The notes below the pieces were generated by a model. That model had not been told where the DNA came from and did no database searches. It saw nothing but the letters and a program-made list of their open reading frames with translations. From the NCBI GenBank assembly GCA_022511505.1, contig JAFLTK010000024.1, forward strand, positions 1-11,029: DNA of 11,029 nt, written 5' to 3'. Numbering within the stretch: position 1 is the stretch's first letter; the number at the start of each line of letters is the position of its first letter. The stretch comes from Muribaculaceae bacterium. Its GTDB lineage: Bacteria; Bacteroidota; Bacteroidia; Bacteroidales; Muribaculaceae. Below are positions 1 through 5,313 of the stretch, one piece after another. The translations under genes and the position numbers were made by a program.

Positions 1-50
1 CGACCCCCTGATTAACAGTCAGGTGCTCTAACCAACTGAGCTACTGAAGC
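1..50 (-). tRNA. tRNA-Asn (anticodon GTT), partial at the left edge
   Basis: Read on the minus strand, the sequence has a 7-base acceptor 5' strand (GCTTCAG), TA at positions 8-9, a D arm (GCTC...GAGC), and an anticodon arm with stem CCTGA/TCAGG around loop CTGTTAA. The anticodon is therefore GTT, for asparagine. The T arm and the 3' acceptor strand lie beyond the left edge. A promoter of the Bacteroidetes type sits just upstream. No protein gene is on the same side, so it is probably transcribed alone or leads a tRNA cluster outside the window. Confidence 0.93.
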
Positions 51-72
51 GGGTGTTTTTGCTATTGCGGTG

Positions 73-104
73 CAAAATTAGTATGTATTTTTCAGATATG
101 CAAG
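73..104 (-). promoter_or_regulatory. Promoter of tRNA-Asn
   Basis: On the minus strand TAATTTTG (73-80) matches the Bacteroidetes -7 consensus TAnnTTTG. A -33-like CTTG (101-104; consensus TTTG) lies exactly 20 bases upstream. Transcription would start near 66, about 16 bases before the tRNA. Confidence 0.65.
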
Positions 105-208
105 AGGGGGAGGCGATTTTTTTGCTTTTTTCTGAAAAAATTCTTCTCAAACTTTGCATTTGAGAAATTTCGATTTCTCCTCATCCATTGCTTTTCACGC
201 TGACACAT

Positions 209-257
209 AAAATAAAGAAAACCTCTCAAGCATGCCGCCAAAAGCGCTCCCGAGAGG
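209..257 (-). terminator. Intrinsic terminator, minus strand
   Basis: On the minus strand CCTCTC (252-257) pairs with GAGAGG (222-227), with a possible inner stem CGC/GCG. It is followed by a T-rich tail (TTTTCTTTATTTT, about 209-221). It lies between the 372-992 gene and the tRNA-Asn promoter, so it would stop transcription arriving from that gene. An alternative pairing CAAGC/GCTTG shares the same bases. Confidence 0.55.
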
Positions 258-279
258 CTTGCTGTCTTTAAAATGTTGC

Positions 280-312
280 GTTGTCGATTTTGGTTATGCC
301 AAGATAGACAAC
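280..312 (-). other. Hairpin downstream of the 206-residue protein gene
   Basis: GTTGTC (280-285) pairs with GACAAC (307-312), and inside it TTGG (290-293) pairs with CCAA (299-302) around loop TTATG. On the minus strand the following bases hold only a four-T run, so this is a weak terminator or a 3'-end stabilising hairpin just after the 372-992 gene. Confidence 0.4.
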
Positions 313-371
313 ATTTTGCAACCTAACTTATGGCTTCTTTGCCAACAGGGATGCTTCATATAGGTTGCGGT

Positions 372-992
372 TCATTCGGGCACTTGGTCCCAAAATATGG
401 GTACATTGCTGAGGGTTACGTTGCCTTGGTGTTGGGCATCAGTTGTTACACCAAATTTCACCTGCTGCATCATGTTGACATCTTTCTTGATATCAGTAAA
501 CATCAGTCCCGGCTCGTCCAACACGATTCTTACCACCAAACCTTCGGGAGTATCATAACCATAAGTGCCCGAGGCATCGATATTGTAGACTTTCCCGTTA
601 CCGTCAACGGCTATCATCTTCTGATTTTGCACGCTGCTGCCAAAACGGGTTATATCTTTCGGTATCAGATTCTTTACCTTCAACACAAGGTAAGCGTCAC
701 CGAAATTTTCGCTCTTTGAAACTCCATAGAGCCCTACCGGCTCAATCTCTATAAAAGAGCTCGCCGGATTGGAGATTGTAATCCCGGAAAAGCCAACAGT
801 TTGACCGGCAGGAGCAGAGGCGTTCTCTTCCGACGATTTTTCAGAGCCTAAAACTTTAGTTACAACTGCCTCTCCTTTTTTCACCGCGTCCTTCCCTTTG
901 TTGAGGAGGCCGCCTAAGCCTTGTGCGTTAACCGCAGACGTGCCGCATGCAAGGAGGGCTAAACACAAAACCGCTTTTAATAAGTTTTTCAT
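372..992 (-). CDS. Secreted protein or lipoprotein of unknown function
   Basis: The 206-residue product begins with a clear export signal (MKNLLKAVLCLALLACGTSA). Two processing readings are possible: a lipobox-like LLAC with Cys16, or signal peptidase I cleavage after VNAQ at residue 24, a common Bacteroidales end. Next comes a short helix-prone Gly/Lys-rich segment (about residues 25-50: LGGLLNKGKDAVKKG), a Ser/Glu/Ala-rich linker (52-63), and a C-terminal domain of alternating hydrophobic residues that looks beta-rich. I do not recognise the family; a DUF4352-like immunoglobulin fold is a guess only. The start is the ATG directly before the signal peptide. No gene-specific promoter is visible: the consensus promoter upstream serves the 6S-like RNA, so expression may come from readthrough of that RNA or from an unseen promoter. 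Terminator-like hairpins follow the stop. Confidence 0.85.
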   Translation of the reverse strand: MKNLLKAVLCLALLACGTSAVNAQGLGGLLNKGKDAVKKGEAVVTKVLGSEKSSEENASAPAGQTVGFSGITISNPASSFIEIEPVGLYGVSKSENFGDAYLVLKVKNLIPKDITRFGSSVQNQKMIAVDGNGKVYNIDASGTYGYDTPEGLVVRIVLDEPGLMFTDIKKDVNMMQQVKFGVTTDAQHQGNVTLSNVPIFWDQVPE

Positions 993-1008
993 ATCACTTG
1001 GTTTTTCC

Positions 1009-1028
1009 GGCCTTACAGTCCTTAGGCC
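1009..1028 (-). other. Short hairpin between 6S-like RNA and downstream gene
   Basis: GGCCT (1009-1013) pairs with AGGCC (1024-1028) around a 10-base loop. On the minus strand the loop contains GGACTG, which is complementary to CAGTCC in the 3' strand of the adjacent 6S-like RNA (1049-1054). It has no T tract on either side, so it is not a standard terminator. It lies 17-36 bases upstream of the start codon at 992. Confidence 0.45.
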
Positions 1029-1029
1029 A

Positions 1030-1228
1030 TTATTGAAAAACGAGGCGCGGACTGCTATGCTACGCCTTGAGAAGGAGGATGGTTTGCTTTTGCATGCTGA
1101 TGGGGGGAACGCCTCAACGCATCACGTTGCGACCGTTAAGACAACTTGTTGCATACCGGAGTAGGTTTCCCAACTCGTCACTTCTACAAGATGATGGGCA
1201 TACCGCCTCTAAAATCAATTTTATCAGG
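1030..1228 (-). ncRNA. ssrS: Candidate 6S RNA
   Basis: 6S RNA binds the housekeeping RNA polymerase by mimicking an open promoter. The minus-strand transcript folds into one long interrupted hairpin. From the base inward: ATTGA/TCAAT (1215-1219 with 1032-1036), GAGGCG/CGCCTC (1204-1209 with 1042-1047), TATGC/GCATA (1198-1202 with 1056-1060), and a 9-pair helix with one bulge (1181-1190 with 1066-1074). A large internal bubble follows (about 1157-1180 opposite 1075-1091). Above it are GTATGC/GCATGC (1151-1156 with 1092-1097), AACG/CGTT (1134-1137 with 1108-1111) and apical CAACG/CGTTG (1125-1129 with 1115-1119). Length of about 195 nt, central bubble, its own promoter and a T-rich 3' end fit 6S RNA. 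I identified it by architecture, not by a database match. It could instead be another structured leader of the downstream gene. Confidence 0.62.
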
Positions 1229-1234
1229 ATTTTG

Positions 1235-1266
1235 CAAATATAGCGATAATTTTACCCTTTGCCAAA
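1235..1266 (-). promoter_or_regulatory. Promoter of the 6S-like RNA
   Basis: On the minus strand TATATTTG (1235-1242) matches the -7 consensus TAnnTTTG exactly, and TTTG (1263-1266) is the -33 element with a 20-base spacer. The predicted start, near 1228, coincides with the 5' end of the long hairpin. Confidence 0.75.
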
Positions 1267-1690
1267 TATCTATCGGATTTATCAAAAATTGATGCGGTTG
1301 CCACAAATCATCGACATCGCAGAGCGACAAAAATCTGTATGTTTTACCGTATTTGGAGCGATACCATAGAGTATTTGAGTGATTAAAAGAATAATTAGGC
1401 CCTTAATCCGGAATTTTTTTATACTTTTGTGTCCGGTCCACGTTTTTTTGTGTAAGTCTTTGAAATTATTACCTCCTCGTCACGGCGTTTGACGCTCCGG
1501 GGGATGGTGTTTGGGGGCATTTTTTGATTAAAAAAGTACAAAAACATACAAAACAACGATTCGTTAACACCTTTTAACAATCGGGGGGGTAAAAGTGGCA
1601 CTTTTTACGTACTTTAGCCACGCAATTTTTGTCTACCATTTATAAACATAGACGAATTTACTGATTTTATCAACTTTATACATTACTACA
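1267..1690. other. AT-rich intergenic region with no supported gene
   Basis: This 424-base stretch separates the divergent 6S-like RNA and the secreted protein pair. On the plus strand TACTTTTG (1422-1429) matches the -7 consensus, without a clear -33, and would give a leader of about 255 bases. TACTTTAG (1610-1617) is a one-mismatch -7 closer to the gene, preceded by an inverted repeat (about 1590-1608, GTAAAAGT facing ACTTTTTAC). A small hairpin CGTCA/TGACG lies near 1478-1494. A 60-codon minus-strand frame (1419-1601) has no family features and was not called. Confidence 0.5.
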
Positions 1691-1903
1691 ATGAAAAGTT
1701 TTTTACTCCTCTTTGCCCTCATAGGCATTTTGTCAATTCCAGCGGCAAGTGCTTTTACGTCGGCACAATTTGCTGCAAAGAAATGCTGGAAAACACTTCG
1801 CCTCTCAACATCTTACCTCGGCGGCCAAAACATTCCTCTAACCATTGAAGGCGATATTACTGTAAGCAATTCCAGCACAAGCCCCAATCCTTATAATAAA
1901 TAA
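1691..1903 (+). CDS. Small secreted protein of unknown function
   Basis: The 70-residue product opens with a canonical signal peptide (MKSFLLLFALIGILSIPAASA) with cleavage predicted after residue 21. The mature part would be only about 49 residues, with one Cys (residue 32) and a Ser/Asn/Pro-rich tail (SNSSTSPNPYNK). I do not recognise it. It lies 17 bases upstream of the leucine-rich repeat gene on the same strand, and no terminator separates them, so they are probably co-transcribed. It may be a genuine small exported partner, or the surviving 5' end of a longer surface protein gene, since two signal-peptide genes in tandem can arise by duplication and truncation. The strong signal peptide favours a real gene. 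Confidence 0.62.
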   Translation: MKSFLLLFALIGILSIPAASAFTSAQFAAKKCWKTLRLSTSYLGGQNIPLTIEGDITVSNSSTSPNPYNK

Positions 1904-1920
1904 CTATCAACCACCAATCT

Positions 1921-3186
1921 ATGAAAAAACTTATTGCATTTCTTGTCTTTGCTATTGCGGCGATATGCGCCAATGCGCAAACCTTTGAATATAAGGGTCT
2001 GAGTTACAACATACTCAGCAAGACCGACAAAACCTGTGAAGTAGCGGAAAATCCGTACGCGACAGGCAATATAACAGTTCCCAAGACTGTTACCTATGGC
2101 GACAGTCAATATACCGTCACTTCAATCGGAGACTATGCTTTCTACTATTGTTTAAGCCTGACCTCAATCTCTCTCCCCGATGGTCTCACTTCAATCGGAT
2201 ACCAGGCTTTTTACGAATGCTCAAGCCTCGCCTCAATCACACTCCCCGAAAGCCTCACTTCAATCGGAAACTGGGCTTTTGCCTTTTGCACCTGCCTCGC
2301 CTCTATCACTCTTCCCGAAAGCCTCACGTCAATCGGAGACAATGCTTTTTGGGGTTGCACCAGCCTCAACTCAATCACTCTTCCCGAAAGCCTCACGTCA
2401 ATCGGGGACAATGCTTTTTATAATTGCGAAAGCCTCGCCTCTATCACTCTTCCCGAAAGCCTCACGTCAATCGGAAACTGTGCTTTTTGCGGTTGTTCAA
2501 GCCTCGCCTCAGTCACTCTCCCCGAAAGCCTCACTTCAATCGGGGACAATGCTTTTGATTCTTGCACCAGCCTCACCTCCATCACCCTCCCCCAAAGCCT
2601 CACTTCAATCGGAGACTGGGCTTTTTCCGGTTGTTCAAGCCTCACCTCAATCACTCTCCCCGAAAGCCTCACTTCAATCGGAGACTATGCTTTTGCCTGG
2701 TGCTACAGTCTCGCCTCAATTACTCTCCCCGAAAGCCTCACTTCAATCGGATACAGTGCTTTTTCCCATTGCGAAAGCCTCACCGAAATCACTCTCCCAG
2801 AAAGCCTCACGTCAATCGGAAATTGGGCTTTTGCCTTTTGCACCTGCCTCACAACTGTAAACTCTTATGCAACTAATCCTCCTGTCTGTGGCGACAACAA
2901 CGTGTTTAATGCAATTCCATCAGATGCCGTGCTCCATGTGCCCGTTGGCTGTAAGGGTGATTATGCCACCGCAACGGGATGGTCGGTGTTCAAAACCATT
3001 ATTGATGACCTCGCGACGTCGGGCGTCGACGAAATCGAGCGGGATACTGAGACCAATGATGCCGACGGCCTCATTGTTGTCTACAATCTGCAAGGCCATC
3101 GAATGAACATTTCAAGCCGCAGCGAACTCCCCACCCTCCCCGCAGGCATCTACATCATAAACGGCAAGAAACAACTCGTCAAGTAA
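1921..3186 (+). CDS. BspA-type leucine-rich repeat surface protein
   Basis: The 421-residue protein starts with a signal peptide ending in ANAQ (residues 1-20). A short N-terminal domain (21-65) precedes eleven 23-residue repeats (66-318) of the LRR_5/BspA type. The consensus is LTSIGxxAFxxCxSLxSITLPES, and variation falls mainly on the residues around AF and before Cys. After the array comes a capping segment and a C-terminal stretch (about 382-421) with the features YNLQG, LPAGIYI and NGKKQLVK, the pattern of degenerate Por/type IX-like tails common in Bacteroidales. BspA proteins are exported or surface-attached and take part in adhesion or binding of host or bacterial ligands; no specific ligand can be read here. 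It is the second gene after a 70-residue secreted protein and is followed by a strong terminator. Other frames stay open through the array only because the 69-base unit is a multiple of three. Confidence 0.95.
   Translation: MKKLIAFLVFAIAAICANAQTFEYKGLSYNILSKTDKTCEVAENPYATGNITVPKTVTYGDSQYTVTSIGDYAFYYCLSLTSISLPDGLTSIGYQAFYECSSLASITLPESLTSIGNWAFAFCTCLASITLPESLTSIGDNAFWGCTSLNSITLPESLTSIGDNAFYNCESLASITLPESLTSIGNCAFCGCSSLASVTLPESLTSIGDNAFDSCTSLTSITLPQSLTSIGDWAFSGCSSLTSITLPESLTSIGDYAFAWCYSLASITLPESLTSIGYSAFSHCESLTEITLPESLTSIGNWAFAFCTCLTTVNSYATNPPVCGDNNVFNAIPSDAVLHVPVGCKGDYATATGWSVFKTIIDDLATSGVDEIERDTETNDADGLIVVYNLQGHRMNISSRSELPTLPAGIYIINGKKQLVK
2116..2874 (+). repeat. Tandem 69-base repeats encoding the LRR array
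   Basis: Eleven in-frame 69-base units encode the 23-residue repeats. The segment coding for the LTSIG and SITLPES parts is nearly identical from unit to unit, while the middle (xxAFxxC) differs. Units 3 and 11 share an almost identical middle (GNWAFAFCTCL), with a 27-base identical run, despite lying 552 bases apart. Confidence 0.95.
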
Positions 3187-3209
3187 GCCGCTTTAAATAC
3201 CCCGTTCAG

Positions 3210-3250
3210 AACGGCACGTTTGGGAAACACCTCCTTGACGTGCCGTTTTT
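3210..3250 (+). terminator. Intrinsic terminator of the LRR operon
   Basis: AACGGCACGT (3210-3219) and ACGTGCCGTT (3238-3247) form a perfect 10-pair stem with an 18-base loop, followed directly by a T run. It lies 23 bases after the stop of the leucine-rich repeat gene. Confidence 0.9.
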
Positions 3251-3280
3251 ACTTAAATCTTGCATTTGAAACCTACCGCT

Positions 3281-3385
3281 TTGTCCCTCCCGGACAATTC
3301 CCGATGATAGACACAGACCCCGCACAACTCGCTTTGCTTGTTTGTGCGGGGTTATTGAAAGGGGTGCCGTTCCGGGCACTAAATC
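3281..3385. other. Cluster of three hairpins between convergent genes
   Basis: Three stems lie in a row: TTGTCC/GGACAA (3281-3286 with 3292-3297), CCCCGCACAA/TTGTGCGGGG (3318-3327 with 3342-3351) and GTGCC/GGCAC (about 3364-3380). The middle stem has 10 perfect pairs but no strong T tract on either strand. It may stop or stabilise the HIT mRNA coming from the right. The rest of 3251-3451 shows no supported gene. Confidence 0.45.
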
Positions 3386-3451
3386 GACAAATTAAGATAT
3401 ATGGTTGCCCTACTATGTCTCAGCGAGAGGTGTTTTTTTCTGAAACCGGAA

Positions 3452-3844
3452 TCAGAGGGCGGCGGCGATTGAGTCGGCAATCTGTTTCATCTCGGCGGGG
3501 TCGAGCTGGAGCTTGGGGGCGCGGAAGTCCATGTCGGCCTCGGTGTTGAGGGGCACGAGGTGGATGTGGGCGTGGGGCACCTCCATGCCGAGGACGGCAA
3601 CGCCTACGCGCTTGCAGCCGAGAGCTTTTTTCATGGCGGTGGCGACGCGCTTGCTGAAGACGTGGAGGGCGGCGAACTCGTCGTCATCGAGGTCAAAGAT
3701 ATAGTCGACCTCGCGGCGGGGGATACACAACACGTGGCCGCGCGTCATGGGGTTGATGTCGAGGAAAGCGAAGTGGCGCTCGTCCTCGGCTACCTTGTAA
3801 CTTGGAATCTCACCGGCGGCTATTTTGGAAAATATTGTTGCCAT
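3452..3844 (-). CDS. HIT family nucleotide-binding hydrolase
   Basis: The 130-residue cytoplasmic protein carries the histidine triad HAHIHLVP (residues 91-98), in which the His residues form the nucleotidyl-hydrolase site. The N-terminal part shows the usual landmarks IFSKIAAGEIPSYKV and FLDINPMTRGHVLCIPRR. Length and order fit HinT/PKCI-type or diadenosine-polyphosphate-type HIT proteins, which hydrolyse nucleoside phosphoramidates, AMP-lysine or dinucleoside polyphosphates. The substrate cannot be decided from sequence alone. The start at 3844 fits the family N-terminus. It lies 19 bases downstream of greA on the same strand with no terminator between, so the two are probably one transcript. 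The gap contains a run of eight C residues on the coding strand. Confidence 0.95.
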   Translation of the reverse strand: MATIFSKIAAGEIPSYKVAEDERHFAFLDINPMTRGHVLCIPRREVDYIFDLDDDEFAALHVFSKRVATAMKKALGCKRVGVAVLGMEVPHAHIHLVPLNTEADMDFRAPKLQLDPAEMKQIADSIAAAL

Positions 3845-3863
3845 CTGCTTTACAGGGGGGGGA

Positions 3864-4337
3864 TTAGTCGAAGTCTACCTTGAGGATTTCAAATTTCATC
3901 AGGCCGGCGGGAACTTTGATTTCGACGGTCTCGCCGACGCGGTGCCCCAGAAGGCCTTGGGCGATGGGGGTGCTTGAGCCGATTTTTTTCTCGCGGAGGT
4001 TGGCCTCGCTGTCGGCCACGATGGTGTATTCCATCGTCATATTGTTGCCGAGGTTCTTGATTGTCACGCGGTTGAGAATCTGAACGACCTCGGTGTTGAG
4101 TTCGCTGGTGTCGATGATGCGAGAGTTGGCCACCAGGTCCTTGAGTTGGGCGATTTTCATCTCGAGCATGCCCTGGGCTTCCTTGGCGGCATCATATTCA
4201 GAGTTCTCGCTGAGGTCGCCCTTATCGCGGGCCTCGGCGATGGCGGCCGAAATGCGGGGACGCTCGACCGACTCCAAATATGCTATTTCTTCCATTTTTT
4301 TCTTGTAACCTTCTTTGGTCATGTAGGTTATAGCCAT
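3864..4337 (-). CDS. greA: Transcription elongation factor GreA
   Basis: GreA enters the RNA polymerase secondary channel and stimulates cleavage of backtracked RNA, rescuing stalled complexes. The 157-residue product has the full family layout: an N-terminal coiled coil (about residues 6-75) with the acidic tip DLSENSEYDAA (Asp41 and Glu44 at the catalytic positions), and a C-terminal FKBP-like domain (about 80-157) with SSTPIAQGLLGHRVGE (121-136). The length matches the family (about 155-160). The ATG at 4337 gives the standard MAxxYMTKEG start. It is the first gene of a greA-HIT pair. A consensus promoter lies about 120 bases upstream, and the leader carries a terminator-like hairpin, suggesting control by attenuation. 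Confidence 0.97.
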   Translation of the reverse strand: MAITYMTKEGYKKKMEEIAYLESVERPRISAAIAEARDKGDLSENSEYDAAKEAQGMLEMKIAQLKDLVANSRIIDTSELNTEVVQILNRVTIKNLGNNMTMEYTIVADSEANLREKKIGSSTPIAQGLLGHRVGETVEIKVPAGLMKFEILKVDFD

Positions 4338-4390
4338 GGTAGTAATGTTATATCGCGGGTTTTGTAATATACGTTAGTTGATTTTTAAAC

Positions 4391-4431
4391 AGAAAAAAAT
4401 AAAGAATCTCGCCCCGAGAGGCAACGAGACC
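4391..4431 (-). terminator. Terminator-like hairpin in the greA leader
   Basis: On the minus strand GGTCTCG (4425-4431) pairs with CGAGATT (4405-4411), including two G-T pairs. Inside, CCT can pair with GGG around a CTCG loop. A T-rich tract (CTTTATTTTTTTCTG) follows at once. It lies downstream of the promoter and about 55 bases before the greA start, so it would end part of the transcripts early. E. coli greA has a comparable leader terminator that releases the small RNA GraL. Confidence 0.6.
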
Positions 4432-4457
4432 CTAAATGTCGTTCTGTTTTTCGGTGG

Positions 4458-4489
4458 CAAAGATAGTTATTATTTATTAATGTGACAAA
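4458..4489 (-). promoter_or_regulatory. Promoter of greA-HIT
   Basis: On the minus strand TATCTTTG (4458-4465) matches the -7 consensus, and TTTG (4486-4489) is the -33 with exactly 20 bases between. The transcript would start near 4450, giving a leader of about 113 bases. Confidence 0.8.
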
Positions 4490-4602
4490 ATTTTTAACTA
4501 TAAAACATCGGTTGAAATCTCGGCACTCGCACTTAACAGTCAATATGGAGATTTTACTTATTGCTCTAACAAAATGTAACGTTGCGCAAAATTTTTCATG
4601 CG

Positions 4603-4652
4603 TTTCCTAAATTTTAGGAAATAAATCGCTATTTTTGTCCTAAATTTTAGGA
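4603..4652 (+). promoter_or_regulatory. Promoter between two copies of a palindromic operator
   Basis: TTTCCTAAATTTTAGGAAA (4603-4621) is a perfect 9-pair inverted repeat, and its 15-base core TCCTAAATTTTAGGA recurs at 4638-4652. The centres are 33 bases apart, about three helical turns, so both sites face the same side of the DNA. TATTTTTG (4630-4637), a perfect -7 element, lies between them, directly against the second site. A dimeric regulator bound at both sites would cover the promoter. The second site ends 3 bases before an ATG (4656). No -33 TTTG is obvious. Confidence 0.65.
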
Positions 4653-4655
4653 AAC

Positions 4656-4709
4656 ATGATAAAATCTTATTTCAAAACCATCATCTCCTATAACTATATA
4701 TTGCATTAA
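4656..4709 (+). pseudogene. 18-codon reading frame behind the double operator, probable gene remnant
   Basis: The ATG 3 bases after the second operator opens a frame of 17 residues (MIKSYFKTIISYNYILH) and then stops. The start is charged and amphipathic like the N-terminus of a normal protein. The DNA turns AT-rich and then into the palindrome cluster soon after. I read it as the 5' end of an autoregulated gene whose body was lost, though it could be a very short peptide or leader. The family of the lost gene cannot be told. Confidence 0.35.
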
Positions 4710-4799
4710 ATCACCTCTGCCCCAAGATAAGCGAAAAAATGAATCCCGGGGTTAACCATGGCATCGTCGGTTTCGACTTCTTCAAGCTGCCATTCCACC

Positions 4800-5136
4800 A
4801 TTCGCCCTTCGGGCTCACACCCGCCGATGGCGGACAAAAATCAAAGACGCGCTCCAACTCCTCGATCTAACGAAACCAGGGTGTAAAAATTGCCCGGAGG
4901 GCATAAAGATCAATAACCCCGGGTTGCAAGCAAGGAGCGCCAGCGACGATGCGTGGCTACCCGGGGAACTTGGCCCCATCGCGATCACCTACCCCGCGAG
5001 GGGTTGCACTATAAGCGCCTGATGTTCAACGCCCTCCGGGGTTGATGGCTGAGGGTGACTCCTACCCCGGGTAGGTCGCTCGCTGCGCTCGCTCCCCAAC
5101 CCGGGGCTAATGATCTTAAACCGCATCCGCGGTTTC
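4800..5136. repeat. REP-like cluster of GC-rich palindromes
   Basis: This noncoding stretch contains many inverted repeats: GCCC/GGGC (4804-4814), CCGCC/GGCGG (4821-4833), GCCC/GGGC (4892-4902), CCCCGGGT/ACCCGGGG twice (4917-4924 with 4959-4966; 5065-5072 with 5099-5106), CCCC/GGGG (4992-5003), and AAACCGC/GCGGTTT (5118-5135). The two copies of the 8-base inverted pair suggest duplicated units. The density and style resemble REP/BIME-type dispersed repeats linked to RAYT transposases in other bacteria. No transposase is present. Related sequence may extend from about 4740 to 5190. Confidence 0.55.
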
Positions 5137-5237
5137 TATAGCGGGAAATCGGAACAATCGGAGGGATACCGTTGTTGCCAAAAGGGGAAATCATCTGTTA
5201 ACCGCAAAATTTTTAACCGAGTTTAAACAAAAATAGT

Positions 5238-5245
5238 TATCTTTG
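5238..5245 (+). promoter_or_regulatory. Promoter core of ferritin-alkyltransferase
   Basis: TATCTTTG matches the Bacteroidetes -7 consensus. The -33 region (about 5211-5217, TTTTAAC) is only a partial match. The start would be near 5252, giving a leader of about 60 bases. I see no Fur-box-like palindrome. Confidence 0.6.
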
Positions 5246-5313
5246 TGGATGTAAAGATGCCCCGCCGGCCGGGGCGCTGAATGTAAATAACTCAACACAA
5301 AATATTTAAGCAC

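Noticed and set aside
898..1164. 88-residue plus-strand frame
   Set aside because: It runs antisense through the signal peptide of the 372-992 gene and the structured 6S-like RNA; no protein features.
1030..1228. Cobalamin, TPP or tmRNA identity for the structured RNA
   Set aside because: The conserved core sequences expected for these are not present, whereas the single long rod with a central bubble fits 6S RNA.
1419..1601. 60-residue minus-strand frame
   Set aside because: No family features, no signal peptide and no promoter in place; the composition fits chance in an AT-rich gap.
2180..2860. 226-residue plus-strand frame inside the LRR gene
   Set aside because: It stays open only because the 69-base unit is a multiple of three, so each alternate frame repeats too. 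The real frame has a signal peptide, capping region and C-terminal tail.
2116..2874. Regularly spaced near-identical repeats resembling a CRISPR array
   Set aside because: The units are 69 bases, in frame, and encode LRR_5 repeats with no unrelated spacers.
3220..3549. 109-residue plus-strand frame starting in the LRR terminator
   Set aside because: It begins in a terminator loop and its 3' third is antisense to the HIT gene; no recognised domain.
4758..4886. 42-residue plus-strand frame
   Set aside because: Ser/Pro/Arg-rich chance frame with no promoter, overlapping the start of the palindrome cluster.
5009..5194. 61-residue minus-strand frame
   Set aside because: It lies fully within the palindrome cluster, and its codons are set by the inverted repeats.
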